Shown piece by piece: positions 42,725 through 52,247 of a stretch of DNA of 54,183 nucleotides (its first letter is position 1; each line of letters begins with the position of its first letter). Under the pieces are notes generated by a model, which was given only the letters and a program-made list of their open reading frames with translations, had not been told where the DNA came from and searched no databases. The stretch is from an uncultured Nitrospiraceae bacterium (GTDB taxonomy: Bacteria; Nitrospirota; Thermodesulfovibrionia; Thermodesulfovibrionales; Dissulfurispiraceae). The stretch lies in contig CAIJNL010000004.1 of the NCBI GenBank assembly GCA_903822005.1, forward strand, positions 1 to 54,183. Direction: 5' to 3'. Position numbers and translations under genes: made by a program.

Positions 42725-43318
42725 ATGAAAATTGTTATTGCAACCAGAAACAGGAAAAAAGTGGAGGAGTTCAGGCGAATCCTCGATGGCACGTGTGTGG
42801 CGATCCAGACCCTCGAAGATTTTCCGGATTGCCCGGAAGTGGATGAGGACAGGGACACCTTTGAGGGCAACGCCATAAAAAAGGCGGTTGCAGTTTCGGA
42901 GTACACGGGAATGGCCGCGGTTTCCGATGACTCTGGCATCGAGGTGTATGCGCTCGACGGTGCGCCGGGAGTGAAGTCGGCCAGATACGCCGGCGACGGG
43001 GCTTCCGACCGGTCCAACCTGGATAAATTGCTTGCTGAAATGAAAGGCCTGCCGCAGGCGGACAGGGGAGGGCGCTTTGTTTGTGTGCTCGCACTCGCTT
43101 TTCCCGGAGGCAGGGTAGAGACCTTTGAAGGTATTGTAGAGGGAGATGTCTCTGAAGGACCGGTTGGCAAAGGCGGTTTCGGTTATGATCCGGTATTCCG
43201 TCCCAAAGGATTCGACAGGACATTCGGTGAGATGAACGCGGCAGAGAAGGATGCCCTTAGCCATCGCAGGATAGCTCTCGACAAGATGAGCAGATACCTG
43301 AAGAGTGGCGTAGTATAG
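42725..43318 (+). CDS. rdgB: XTP/dITP diphosphatase (RdgB/HAM1)
   Basis: A 197-residue nucleotide-pool cleaner that hydrolyses dITP, XTP and ITP to monophosphates and pyrophosphate. Motifs: KIVIATRNRKKVEEFRRIL, VAVSDDSGIEVYALDGAPGVKSARYAG, FGYDPVF and LSHRRIALDKM. The ATG at 42725 (MKIVIATRN) fits the family; an in-frame ATG at 42707 would sit in the -10 box. It lies 50 bases before adk. The pyrophosphate it makes is the substrate of enzymes encoded downstream. Confidence 0.94.
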   Translation: MKIVIATRNRKKVEEFRRILDGTCVAIQTLEDFPDCPEVDEDRDTFEGNAIKKAVAVSEYTGMAAVSDDSGIEVYALDGAPGVKSARYAGDGASDRSNLDKLLAEMKGLPQADRGGRFVCVLALAFPGGRVETFEGIVEGDVSEGPVGKGGFGYDPVFRPKGFDRTFGEMNAAEKDALSHRRIALDKMSRYLKSGVV

Positions 43319-43368
43319 GCGCAACTAAAATTGACTATTGTTATTGACTATAAGCCGGAGGTTTTTTT

Positions 43369-44016
43369 ATGAGGATTGTTCTTCTTGGCGCGCCGGGTGC
43401 AGGCAAAGGCACCCAGGCCAAAAAACTGATCGAAAAATACGGTATCCCGCAGATTTCGACGGGAGATTTGCTGCGTGCCGCTATAGCTGAAGGCACCGCC
43501 CTCGGTATTGAGGCAAAGGCGTACATGCACAAGGGCGAACTTGTGCCTGATGAAGTAGTCCTGGGCATGGTGCAGGAAAGGCTTAAGCAGGAAGACTGCA
43601 AAAAAGGTTTTATACTTGACGGCTTTCCGAGGAACACGGCCCAGGCAGAGGCTCTTGACAGGCTGCTCCTTGAGTTGGGCATGCCGCTCGGCGCTGTATT
43701 GAGCGTGGATGTGCCGTTCGAAATACTGATGAAAAGACTTACGGGCAGGCGCACCTGCAGGGGTTGCGGCCAGATGTACAATGTATTTTTTTCCCCTTCG
43801 GCAGTGGACAATACCTGCGATAAATGCGGCTCAGGGCTTTACCAGCGTGATGACGACACGGAAGAGACGATCAGCAAGAGGCTTGAAGTCTATAAAATAA
43901 AGACTGCCCCGTTGATGGATTATTTCAGGACAAAGGGTATTTTGAAGCGGGTGAGCGGGGACGGAAGTATAGATGAAATATTCAGCCGTGTCAAGGCAGC
44001 CATGGACCTGGAATAA
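43369..44016 (+). CDS. adk: Adenylate kinase with zinc-binding lid
   Basis: A 215-residue cytoplasmic enzyme converting AMP plus ATP to two ADP. P-loop GAPGAGKGT (7-15), STGDLLR, DGFPRN and a lid with four cysteines (CRGCGQMY and CDKCG), the zinc type common in Gram-positive and many anaerobic bacteria. Length is normal. GGAGG precedes the ATG. AMP recycling fits the neighbouring pyrophosphate genes. Confidence 0.96.
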   Translation: MRIVLLGAPGAGKGTQAKKLIEKYGIPQISTGDLLRAAIAEGTALGIEAKAYMHKGELVPDEVVLGMVQERLKQEDCKKGFILDGFPRNTAQAEALDRLLLELGMPLGAVLSVDVPFEILMKRLTGRRTCRGCGQMYNVFFSPSAVDNTCDKCGSGLYQRDDDTEETISKRLEVYKIKTAPLMDYFRTKGILKRVSGDGSIDEIFSRVKAAMDLE

Positions 44017-44043
44017 ACGTTGTAAAAACAGAGGAAAAAAGAC

Positions 44044-44072
44044 TTGCAAACATGGGCTCTGTTGCCTATAAT
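44044..44072 (+). promoter_or_regulatory. Promoter of hppA
   Basis: TTGCAA (44044-44049), exactly 17 bases, TATAAT (44067-44072). The leader is about 60 bases; AAAAGGAG lies before the ATG. Confidence 0.8.
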
Positions 44073-44138
44073 ATATACCCCTACTAAGTATAAAAGACAT
44101 TTGTTAATAGTTGATATAATTTAAAAAGGAGAAACAAA

Positions 44139-46181
44139 ATGAGTGCAAGTCCAATTCTGGTTCTTGCCCTTGCGGCAGGAGGCTGCGGTGTGCTTTACGC
44201 CATAGTCAACGCGTACTGGGTAATGAGACAGCCTGACGGGTCAGACCGCATGCAGGCCATTTCGGAGGCGATCAAAGAGGGCGCGGCTGCGTTCCTCAAA
44301 CGAGAGTATACTACTGTTGCAATGGTGGCGGTGGTAGTAACGGCAGTATTGGCATATTTCCTTGGAGTATGGACTGCTTTAGGTTTCACCAATGGGGTGG
44401 TAGGTTCCGCTCTTGCAGGCTACATAGGCATGCTGGTCACTGTGCGGGCCAATGTGCGGACTACAGAGGCTGCAAAAAAAGGTCTCGCCGAGGCACTGAA
44501 GGTGTCGTTCCGGGGCGGCTCTGTTACCGGGCTTATGGTGGTTGGTCTTGGATTGCTCGGCGTGGCAGGCTTTTATATTGTTGCAAAGCAGTATGCTGGT
44601 GAAGAGACATTCCATGCGCTTATAGGTCTCGGCTTTGGCTGTTCGTTGATGAGTGTGTTCGCCCGTATTGCAGGAGGCATATACACAAAGGCTGCCGACG
44701 TCGGCGCAGACCTGGTAGGTAAGCTCGAGGCGGGAATTCCGGAAGATGATCCGAGAAATCCTGCGGTTATAGCCGATAATGTCGGAGATAATGTAGGCGA
44801 TTGCGCGGGCATGGCAGCGGACCTTTACGAAACCTATACCGTTACAATTGTTGCCGCGATGCTGCTGGCAAAGACTGTCTTTGGTTCGACCAGCCTCTGG
44901 GTAGAATTCCCGCTGCTGATCGGGGCGATCTCGATAATAGCCTCTGTTATCGGAGCTTACTGCGTAAGGCTCGGGAAAAAACAGTACATAATGGGCGCTC
45001 TGTACAAGGGGCTCGCTGTTTCGGGTATACTTGCGGCAATAGCGTTTTACTTTGCCTCACAATGGTTCCTTGGTATGCCCGGAGTTGAACAGAAATTTAC
45101 CGCATTGGGTGTATTCGCCATAGCGGTGATCGGGCTTGTGCTTACAGGCCTCATTGTCGTCATTACCGAATATTTCACATCAACAAGCTTTAACCCTGTC
45201 AAGCATATTGCAAAGGCGAGCCAGACGGGCCATGCAACCAACATCATTGCCGGTCTTGCTGTCAGCATGAAGTCGACGGCACTTCCGGTCTTCTGTATCT
45301 GCGCTGCCATTTACGGCGCATATGCCCTCGGCGGAGGTTTCCGCGGGGACCTGAGCAGCGGTCTTTTCGCGATAGCCCTGTCAGCCGTTGCAATGCTTTC
45401 CATGACCGGCATTATTGTGGCAATTGACTCATACGGACCTATTACGGACAATGCCGGCGGCATAGCCGAGATGGCTGAACTTCCTGCGAGTGTCAGGGAA
45501 GTAACGGACCCGCTCGACGCAGTCGGCAACACGACCAAGGCAGTCACAAAGGGTTATGCCATCGGGTCAGCGGGGCTGGCAGCCCTTGTCCTTTTTGCGG
45601 AATACTCACGCTCTTTCAGCAGCGTGCTGACATTCGATCTCTCAAATCCGAATGTAATAGTGGGACTCTTTCTCGGAGGTATGCTTCCGTACTACTTTGA
45701 CGCGCTCCTGATGGAAGCGGTCGGATTTGCAGCCGGCGGCGTGGTTGAGGAGGTCAGGAGGCAGTTCAGGGAGATCCCCGGAATCATGGAAGGCACTGCA
45801 AAGCCGCAGTACGGCACCTGCGTGGATATTGTCACAAAAGGCGCTATAAGGCAGATGATGTTTCCTGCCCTGATACCTGTGGTGGCCCCGATCCTTGTAG
45901 GTTTCATTCTCGGCAGGGAGGCACTCGGAGGACTCCTGATCGGCAGTATTGTTACCGGGCTCTTTCTTGCCATTTCCATGACAAGCGGAGGCGGAGCATG
46001 GGACAACGCCAAGAAATATATAGAGGACGGTAATTATGGCGGCAAGGGTTCTGAGGCACACAAGGCTTCAGTTACCGGAGACACGGTCGGCGATCCTTAC
46101 AAGGACACAGCCGGACCTGCCATCAACCCGATGATCAAGGTCGTCAATATCGTGGCCCTGCTGATCGTTCCGTTGCTGTAA
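44139..46181 (+). CDS. hppA: Membrane H+-pyrophosphatase, K+-independent type
   Basis: A 680-residue integral membrane pump with about 16 helices that couples pyrophosphate hydrolysis to proton export. The substrate site is in [19 protein letters not shown] followed by [34 protein letters not shown] carries lysine where K+-dependent pumps have alanine, so the K+-independent, proton-pumping class is expected. C-terminal [19 protein letters not shown] is complete. It has a strong promoter and terminator. It converges with a soluble pyrophosphatase gene. Confidence 0.95.
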   Translation: MSASPILVLALAAGGCGVLYAIVNAYWVMRQPDGSDRMQAISEAIKEGAAAFLKREYTTVAMVAVVVTAVLAYFLGVWTALGFTNGVVGSALAGYIGMLVTVRANVRTTEAAKKGLAEALKVSFRGGSVTGLMVVGLGLLGVAGFYIVAKQYAGEETFHALIGLGFGCSLMSVFARIAGGIYTKAADVGADLVGKLEAGIPEDDPRNPAVIADNVGDNVGDCAGMAADLYETYTVTIVAAMLLAKTVFGSTSLWVEFPLLIGAISIIASVIGAYCVRLGKKQYIMGALYKGLAVSGILAAIAFYFASQWFLGMPGVEQKFTALGVFAIAVIGLVLTGLIVVITEYFTSTSFNPVKHIAKASQTGHATNIIAGLAVSMKSTALPVFCICAAIYGAYALGGGFRGDLSSGLFAIALSAVAMLSMTGIIVAIDSYGPITDNAGGIAEMAELPASVREVTDPLDAVGNTTKAVTKGYAIGSAGLAALVLFAEYSRSFSSVLTFDLSNPNVIVGLFLGGMLPYYFDALLMEAVGFAAGGVVEEVRRQFREIPGIMEGTAKPQYGTCVDIVTKGAIRQMMFPALIPVVAPILVGFILGREALGGLLIGSIVTGLFLAISMTSGGGAWDNAKKYIEDGNYGGKGSEAHKASVTGDTVGDPYKDTAGPAINPMIKVVNIVALLIVPLL

Positions 46182-46196
46182 CAACGTATATCAACC

Positions 46197-46231
46197 GGCC
46201 GGCAGGTTTGTAATCCTGCCGGCCTTTTTTT
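46197..46231. terminator. Terminator after hppA
   Basis: GGCCGGCAGG (46197-46206) pairs with CCTGCCGGCC (46215-46224), followed by seven T. Confidence 0.9.
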
Positions 46232-46262
46232 AATCAATTTAAGAGTTCAGGCGCTGGCAGCA

Positions 46263-47909
46263 CTATCCCGAACGGCGCTCATTTCTGGCTGCTTCTATCA
46301 AACGGGGCAATAGCTGCTTTTTGCGCGACATGGTTCCGGGCAGATATACTACCCCCTCCTTTACCTCATCACCGAAGGCCAGGCGCAGCAAGCCAATCGC
46401 TTTGCCTGCATAGAAAAGGTGGGTAGATTCGGTCATTATGTCCGTGGCCATGAGGGCCGCCATATCGTAACCGGCCCGTACGCGCATGGCTTCGAGAGCG
46501 TCTATAATCATGTCGCGTGCGATAGCCAGTGTCTCAGCTACATTCATGGCAAAGGTCTGGCTTATTGCTATGCTGTATTCGCCAATCTGAAACTCCTTGA
46601 GATCGCCCGCTATCAGATCATTTACAGGGAGGTCGCCCGAAACAGAACCGGCCTTTAATACATCCATGCCGAACTGTTCCAGATCGAGACCGGCAATGGC
46701 CGCAAGCCTGTCCGCTGTCTGCCTGTCCGCTGGTGTTGTTGTCGGCGATTTGAACAGCAGGGTGTCCGAGATGACAGCAGCCAATAATAGTCCGGCGATG
46801 TCAGACGGTATGTCTACATTGCGGTGCCAGTGCAAATTGGCCACGATGGTGGCTGTCGAACCAACCGGTTCGTGACGTATGAAGATTGGTTCGCTGGTTT
46901 CAAGGCCGCCAAGGCGGTGATGGTCGACTATTTCGACTATCTGAACTTCTTCTATGCCGTCAGCGGCCTGGGAACGCTCATTATGGTCGACCAGTATGAC
47001 TTTATCGCGCGCGGGCACAATCAGGCTGTCACGGCTGATCATACCCACCAGTTTACCCTGGTCCACCACAGGGTAGTTGCGATAGTTGGTCCGGCTGATG
47101 ATGTTTCTTATATCGCTGATCAGATCGGCTGGTTTGAAAATGACCATATTTTTCTGCATGACCATGCGTACGGGAATGCTCTGGGTGATTAACCGTGCGC
47201 ATGTATAGGTGTCGTAAGGGGCTTTAATTATTACAACGTCATGAGCGTCTGCAGCCTTAAGGACCTCTGGTGCAACATCGGCGTTGCCGGTCACTATCAT
47301 GCAGTCGATTCCGCAGGCGATGCATGTCAATTGGGCATTGGTGCGGTCACCGACCAGAACTATGTCGCCTTTCCCGATTAACTGTTGGGCCGTTTGCGGG
47401 CGGGCGGCAATAATCCATACCCGGCCGGCAACAAGGCGGCTTGTGTCCGTTCCATGCAGCAGTTCACCATCAACGACCCGCAGGATGGAGTCGAAGTCGA
47501 CCCCGGCCTCCCGCAAGTCGGGCATTGCGAGTTCATCGAAATAGCGTTTGGCCAGATCGCCCAGAGATACCATGCCGACCAGGATGTTGTTTTCATCAAC
47601 GACCGGCGCTGATTTGATCTTGAATTGTTTTATTATCGTTCCCAATTCGCGAAGCGTATGCCCCGGGAAGACTGAGACCGCGGTTGGAGTCATGATATCT
47701 TCGGCACGAGGGTAGAGATCGGAAATCAGGACCGGCGCTTCCACCCCAAAGAAATCGAGCACATATTTGGTCTCTGCGTTCAGTTTTCCGGCCCGGGCCG
47801 CTACCGCAGATTCGCCAAGGGCCTGTTTCAGGTGCGCGTAACCGATGGCGGAGCATACAGAGTCGGTGTCGGGGCTGCGATGACCAAGTATATAAAGAGG
47901 CTTTGGCAT
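46263..47909 (-). CDS. Family II inorganic pyrophosphatase with CBS and DRTGG domains
   Basis: A 548-residue manganese-dependent pyrophosphatase of the DHH family. N-terminal metal motifs: YILGHRSPDTDSVCSAIGY. CBS, DRTGG and CBS segments are inserted at about 70-300 (IMTPTAVSVFPGHTLRELG; later NYPVVDQGKLVGMISRDSLI). The DHH part resumes with ILVDHNERSQ and EIVDHHRLGG, and the DHHA2 domain has SDTLLFKSPTTT and the arginine/lysine-rich end SRKKQLLPRL. CBS domains of this family bind adenine nucleotides (AMP or ADP inhibit), so activity probably follows energy charge. GGAAGGAG precedes the ATG. Confidence 0.92.
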   Translation of the reverse strand: MPKPLYILGHRSPDTDSVCSAIGYAHLKQALGESAVAARAGKLNAETKYVLDFFGVEAPVLISDLYPRAEDIMTPTAVSVFPGHTLRELGTIIKQFKIKSAPVVDENNILVGMVSLGDLAKRYFDELAMPDLREAGVDFDSILRVVDGELLHGTDTSRLVAGRVWIIAARPQTAQQLIGKGDIVLVGDRTNAQLTCIACGIDCMIVTGNADVAPEVLKAADAHDVVIIKAPYDTYTCARLITQSIPVRMVMQKNMVIFKPADLISDIRNIISRTNYRNYPVVDQGKLVGMISRDSLIVPARDKVILVDHNERSQAADGIEEVQIVEIVDHHRLGGLETSEPIFIRHEPVGSTATIVANLHWHRNVDIPSDIAGLLLAAVISDTLLFKSPTTTPADRQTADRLAAIAGLDLEQFGMDVLKAGSVSGDLPVNDLIAGDLKEFQIGEYSIAISQTFAMNVAETLAIARDMIIDALEAMRVRAGYDMAALMATDIMTESTHLFYAGKAIGLLRLAFGDEVKEGVVYLPGTMSRKKQLLPRLIEAARNERRSG

Positions 47910-48099
47910 TGGACTCCTTCCGGATATATTAATATTAATAACTTATTGTAACCATTATAACAAAGAAAAATTACGGGAATCCTGGGCCGGCTGATATTGA
48001 GGATTATACCTGTTGCAAAGTGCGCGATCATGGGAATAAAATATCTAAGAGAATATTATCACGGATGAATATTCCGCTGAAAGATGGAGGGGGGGAACT

Positions 48100-48579
48100 G
48101 TGGCAACCGAAGAGAAAAAATATGAGGGAATCGGCGGCTGGCTTATACTGGTTGGAGTCGGCCTTACTTTTTCTCTTATAAGGTCAGTCTATTTTATATT
48201 CACGACCTATCCGCCATTTTTTACTAACGGGATACTTAAGGCGCTGATAACTCCTGACAGCGGCACATATAATCTGTCTCTGGCTATATTTGTCATAGGC
48301 GAGCTTGTTGCGAATGTCGGGCTTATGCTTTCATCCTCTTATCTTGTTTTTCTCTTTATGAAACGGCGCGTGCAGTTCCCTGCATGGTTCATCGGGGTAA
48401 TGGCCGCCAATCTTGTTTTCATTGTCCTGGACCCTTCCATACTCAAATTAATCAGGCCTGAATACCCGGTATTTGAAGAAGCTGTGCTTGTGAGTATCGG
48501 AAGAAATGCGGCAGTCTGTCTTATCTGGATACCATATATGCTCAGGTCGGAAAGAGTTAAGGCCACCTTTATCTATTGA
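48100..48579 (+). CDS. DUF2569 family membrane protein
   Basis: A 159-residue inner-membrane protein with four hydrophobic segments. The N-terminal YEGIGGWLILVGVGL and C-terminal IWIPYMLRSERVKATF match the DUF2569 pattern; function is unknown. Start codon is GTG 48100, fixed by GGAGGGGGG upstream and by the MATEEKKYEGIGGW beginning. It precedes the GT39 gene by about 120 bases and may or may not be cotranscribed. Confidence 0.8.
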   Translation: MATEEKKYEGIGGWLILVGVGLTFSLIRSVYFIFTTYPPFFTNGILKALITPDSGTYNLSLAIFVIGELVANVGLMLSSSYLVFLFMKRRVQFPAWFIGVMAANLVFIVLDPSILKLIRPEYPVFEEAVLVSIGRNAAVCLIWIPYMLRSERVKATFIY

Positions 48580-48702
48580 TTTGGCCGGCAGTACATCAAT
48601 CTGACGGTTAGTGCCGCCGGAGAGACCATGATCCATTTTTGAATAATCCATTCCCAGCCCGTTATAATAACGCGATCATTTTCTGAGAGAGAAAAGGGGT
48701 TT

Positions 48703-50244
48703 ATGGCAAAGATAAACAGAAACGTTTTATTGCTGCTGTTCGCCGCGGTGCTGCTGATAGCCATGTTCAGACTTGGCGCTGTGACTCTCTTCGACGTGGA
48801 TGAGGCGGTCTTTTCGACAGCGACAAAAGAGATGGTCGAAAGCGGTGACTGGATCACGCCCACCTATAACGGCGACATCCGGTATGACAAGCCGATTTTC
48901 TTTTACTGGCTCATGGCCCTTTCGTACAAGGCATTCGGCATCAATGAATTCGGCGCCCGTTTCCCGTCGGCAGTGGCCGGTTTCCTGCTGGCGCTGTCTC
49001 TCTTCTTTTTTGTAGGGCGTACCTGCAACGAAACCAGGGCTTTTCACGCGGTCATTGCGATCTCTCTGAGCGCCTATTTCCTGGTATACTCGCGCTCCGC
49101 TGTGACCGATATGGTAATGAGCCTGTTCATCACGCTTTCGCTCTTTTCTTTCTATCTGTCAGTCAGCCAAAGCAGGCGTTTCATATATGGCTTCTATTTT
49201 TTTTCCGCCCTTGCTTTTTTAACCAAAGGGCTAATAGGCATAGTCTTTCCGTTCGGCATAGCTGCCCTCTACCTGCTGATCAGCGGAGGGTTCAGGGAGC
49301 TTGTGAAGATTTTCGATCTGAAGGCCGCGCTGCTTTTTCTTGTTGTATCGGTCCCCTGGTATGCTGCGCAATTCGCGATCAACGGCGACGATTTCTTTCA
49401 GCAGTTTTTCATGAAGCATCATTTCAAAAGGTATACGGATGTCATCTCAGGCCATAAAGGCCCGTTTTATTACTACATTATCACTCTCGCCATCGGCATA
49501 TCGCCCTGGATTGTGTTCCTGCCCTCAGGTATCATGAAGGCTGTCAAAGAGAGGGCAGGTCTGTCGCTGTTCTCGATTATCTGGTTTGGTGCTGTCTTTA
49601 TTTTCTTCTCCTTTTCTACCACCAAACTGCCAAACTATATTCTATCGGCCCTGCCGCCGGTCGCCATACTCATAGCAGCCGGCATGTCGGATATGAGGGT
49701 CCGCCCGCAAAGGGCGGCCTGGCTTGTTATTGCTGCAGGAGCGCTTCTGGCAGCCATAGGTGTGCTGTTTCTGCCCCCAATCCTCGTTAATAACGACATC
49801 ACCGAGACCGACTGGACGATGTGGGTGGCAGGCATACTAGTCATGATGTCCGGAGTTGGGTTTTATTCGGTGCGCCTCTCTAAACCACTCTATACTCCAT
49901 TGGCATGCGTAATGTTTATTTTGCTCACTGTTCTCCTTACCTCGGCGCTTCCGATTGCTAATCAGCACATGCAGGGTGCTCTTTACAGGTTCAGCGTTTA
50001 TGCCAGGGAAACGGCCCAGCGCGATGAAAAGATAATCTCTTACGGCATCAATAATCCGAGCATTGTGTTTTATTCTGATCACAAGGTCGCGAATATAAGG
50101 GGACGTGACTCGCTGATGACTCATGTAAAAGAGAAAAAAGACAGGATAGCAATTGCGCGGCCGCGGGATGAAGATGTGATGAAAGAGGCTGGGTTCACGC
50201 TGCTGAAAAAGGAAGGCGGCTATGCGCTTTTCGAAAGAGATTAA
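48703..50244 (+). CDS. GT39-family membrane glycosyltransferase (ArnT-like)
   Basis: A 513-residue multipass protein (about 11-12 helices) of the dolichyl-phosphate-mannose / ArnT class. The catalytic loop has LFDVDEAVFSTATKEMVESG, with the acidic residues near 28-30, and YDKPIFFYWL. Such enzymes transfer a sugar from a polyprenyl-phosphate donor to lipid A or other acceptors on the periplasmic side. AGAGAAAAGGGG precedes the ATG. The PAP2 gene overlaps its end by 23 bases. Confidence 0.85.
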   Translation: MAKINRNVLLLLFAAVLLIAMFRLGAVTLFDVDEAVFSTATKEMVESGDWITPTYNGDIRYDKPIFFYWLMALSYKAFGINEFGARFPSAVAGFLLALSLFFFVGRTCNETRAFHAVIAISLSAYFLVYSRSAVTDMVMSLFITLSLFSFYLSVSQSRRFIYGFYFFSALAFLTKGLIGIVFPFGIAALYLLISGGFRELVKIFDLKAALLFLVVSVPWYAAQFAINGDDFFQQFFMKHHFKRYTDVISGHKGPFYYYIITLAIGISPWIVFLPSGIMKAVKERAGLSLFSIIWFGAVFIFFSFSTTKLPNYILSALPPVAILIAAGMSDMRVRPQRAAWLVIAAGALLAAIGVLFLPPILVNNDITETDWTMWVAGILVMMSGVGFYSVRLSKPLYTPLACVMFILLTVLLTSALPIANQHMQGALYRFSVYARETAQRDEKIISYGINNPSIVFYSDHKVANIRGRDSLMTHVKEKKDRIAIARPRDEDVMKEAGFTLLKKEGGYALFERD

Positions 50245-50866
50245 ATACTATCTCCTGTTCCTCGCCGCCATACTGCCGGTTTTTCTAATCGACCAGAGTG
50301 TGACACTCTGGTTCAGGGAGTTCCGCAACGCTAACCCTGATATCACGCAAATACTGAAATATATCGACCGGGCGGCATATTATGCGGCCCACGGCACGCC
50401 GCTGATCGGCGGAGCCCTGCTGATCTATCTTTTCGGCAGATATTACGACCGGCAATGGACCATGCAGTTTGGCAGGACGCTGCTCATCGGCTTTATCAGC
50501 GCCGGGGTATCAGTTCAGGTCATCAAGCACATTCTAGGCAGGGCGAGGCCACGGATAACAGATCAGCTGCTTTTTATCGGCCCTGCGTTCAGGGGCAGCT
50601 ATGACTCTTTTCCGTCGGGCCACGCGGCCATGGCCTTTTGCCTTGCGTACATATGCTCAGGTTATTTTCCGCGCTATCGGGCGCTTTTCTATCTGTATGG
50701 CCTGTTTGTATGTTTTGGCAGGGTAGACAGCGCCTCTCATTTCCCGGCTGACGTGCTCGGAGGTGCGTTGCTCGGCGTCATAGTGGCCCGTATAATTGAA
50801 AAGAGATTCGGGATGCAAGGCACAGAGAAACCGGCCTTTAGAAGAAAGACTGAACATGCTGAATAA
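50222..50866 (+). CDS. PAP2-family membrane phosphatase
   Basis: A 214-residue inner-membrane phosphatase. The three active-site motifs are KHILGRARPR, SYDSFPSGHAAM and GRVDSASHFPADVLGG, with the catalytic histidines in the second and third. Relatives dephosphorylate undecaprenyl pyrophosphate or lipid A. Its start overlaps the GT39 gene, so translation is coupled; it probably recycles the lipid carrier or trims the acceptor of that enzyme. The NlpC/P60 gene begins inside its last codons. Confidence 0.9.
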   Translation: MRFSKEIKYYLLFLAAILPVFLIDQSVTLWFREFRNANPDITQILKYIDRAAYYAAHGTPLIGGALLIYLFGRYYDRQWTMQFGRTLLIGFISAGVSVQVIKHILGRARPRITDQLLFIGPAFRGSYDSFPSGHAAMAFCLAYICSGYFPRYRALFYLYGLFVCFGRVDSASHFPADVLGGALLGVIVARIIEKRFGMQGTEKPAFRRKTEHAE

Positions 50867-52247
50867 AAGGCTCGCAATCTGCATAATCTTTCTGCTGGTA
50901 CTTAGCTCCGGTTGTATAGCAAAAGAAAAACTCTATTACAGCGCTTCGTTCTCCCTTTCCGAAACTGCAAGGGAAATGAGAAGCCCCGGATTCTGGACAA
51001 GCCGCCATCTCTTTGCCGACAGGCTGCTCATGGATCAATCTCAAATCAGGTCCTTCAATCAGCATATCCAGAATGATTTAAAACTTAACCGGGATATTGC
51101 CGCGCTGGGCAAAACGTTTCCTGGTGAAGAAGTCGTAAACGGTATTAAAGCATCTTTAGCTTCATTCAGCAGCCGTAATTATTACCTTGCTTCATCAGTG
51201 CCTGCCGACACGGCATTCCTGATGGAGATCGAAAGAAATATGGGGCTGGACAATGTCCCGTCAAAGATCGAAATTAAATACGGATTGACCAATGGTTATG
51301 CTGACCAGCGGATATTGCCGGTCAAAGAAGGGTTGTACGAGGACCAGGGAGATACAAATTTTGATGAACTCCAGAACAGCTCGCTTGACCTCGGAACACC
51401 GCTGGCGGTCCTGCATGAAAGCGGCGACGGAAAGTGGCTTTATGTTCTCGGGCCCTCGAGCGACGGCTGGGTCGAGAAAAAAAGGGTTTCCATGATCAGC
51501 CTCCTGGAGTTGAAAAAATATCTCGATCAGGAGAATATTGTCGTCGTCATAAGTGCAAAGGCAGATATATTTCTGGATCCAAGGTTGACTGTCTATCACG
51601 ATTTAGTCGGGATGGGCGCAAGGTTTCCGCGTGGGCCGACCAAAGGCACCGGGGCCGCAGAAATAATTATTCCGTATCAAAAGGCAGACGGTAACTTCTC
51701 ACTTAAGAAGGCATATGTGAAGAAAGAGTCTGTCAGTTCAGGCCATCTGGCATATACACCGCGCAATATAATCGACCAGGCATTCAGGCTTCTCAATGCG
51801 CCCTATTCATGGGGCGGCGCACAGGGCGAGCAGGACTGCTCAGGCTTCATAAAGCAGGTCTTTTCTACGGTCGGAATAAATCTGCCGCGCAATTCCCTGG
51901 CACAGGCCGCAGTCGGAGTACCGCTTGGCAAATTTGAAAAAGGGTCCGCGGATGAAGAGAAGATAAAAATATTGTCAGGGAATGCCGCTGGCGGAGCAAC
52001 ATTAATATACATGGATGGTCACATCATGCTTTTCCTCGGTATGCATGAAGGCAAGCCATACGTCATTCATGACATATGGGGTTACCGACAGAATGGGGCA
52101 AAAGGTGGTGAAGCGCTTATTATAGGCCGTGTGGCAGTGACCGGGCTGGACCTTGGAAAAGGTTCCAGCCGCGGATCGCTGCTTGAGAGGATAATTTCAA
52201 TAGTGAGCGTCAGCGCTTCTCCGCCGGTTGAAAGCCTGCGGCCTTAA
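50856..52247 (+). CDS. NlpC/P60 lipoprotein with SH3 domains
   Basis: About 463 residues. Lipobox LSSGC (C20). A helical N-terminal domain (about 30-130), bacterial SH3 domains (about 155-315, with GDGKWLYVLGPSSDGWVEKKRV) and a C-terminal NlpC/P60 peptidase domain: catalytic cysteine in GEQDCSGFIKQ, histidine in MDGHIMLFLG, and a later His-Asp in VIHDIWGY. It cleaves peptidoglycan stem peptides in the periplasm. The ATG at 50856 is preferred because it begins the lipoprotein signal; an earlier in-frame ATG (50796) lies inside the PAP2 gene. Confidence 0.88.
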   Translation: MLNKRLAICIIFLLVLSSGCIAKEKLYYSASFSLSETAREMRSPGFWTSRHLFADRLLMDQSQIRSFNQHIQNDLKLNRDIAALGKTFPGEEVVNGIKASLASFSSRNYYLASSVPADTAFLMEIERNMGLDNVPSKIEIKYGLTNGYADQRILPVKEGLYEDQGDTNFDELQNSSLDLGTPLAVLHESGDGKWLYVLGPSSDGWVEKKRVSMISLLELKKYLDQENIVVVISAKADIFLDPRLTVYHDLVGMGARFPRGPTKGTGAAEIIIPYQKADGNFSLKKAYVKKESVSSGHLAYTPRNIIDQAFRLLNAPYSWGGAQGEQDCSGFIKQVFSTVGINLPRNSLAQAAVGVPLGKFEKGSADEEKIKILSGNAAGGATLIYMDGHIMLFLGMHEGKPYVIHDIWGYRQNGAKGGEALIIGRVAVTGLDLGKGSSRGSLLERIISIVSVSASPPVESLRP

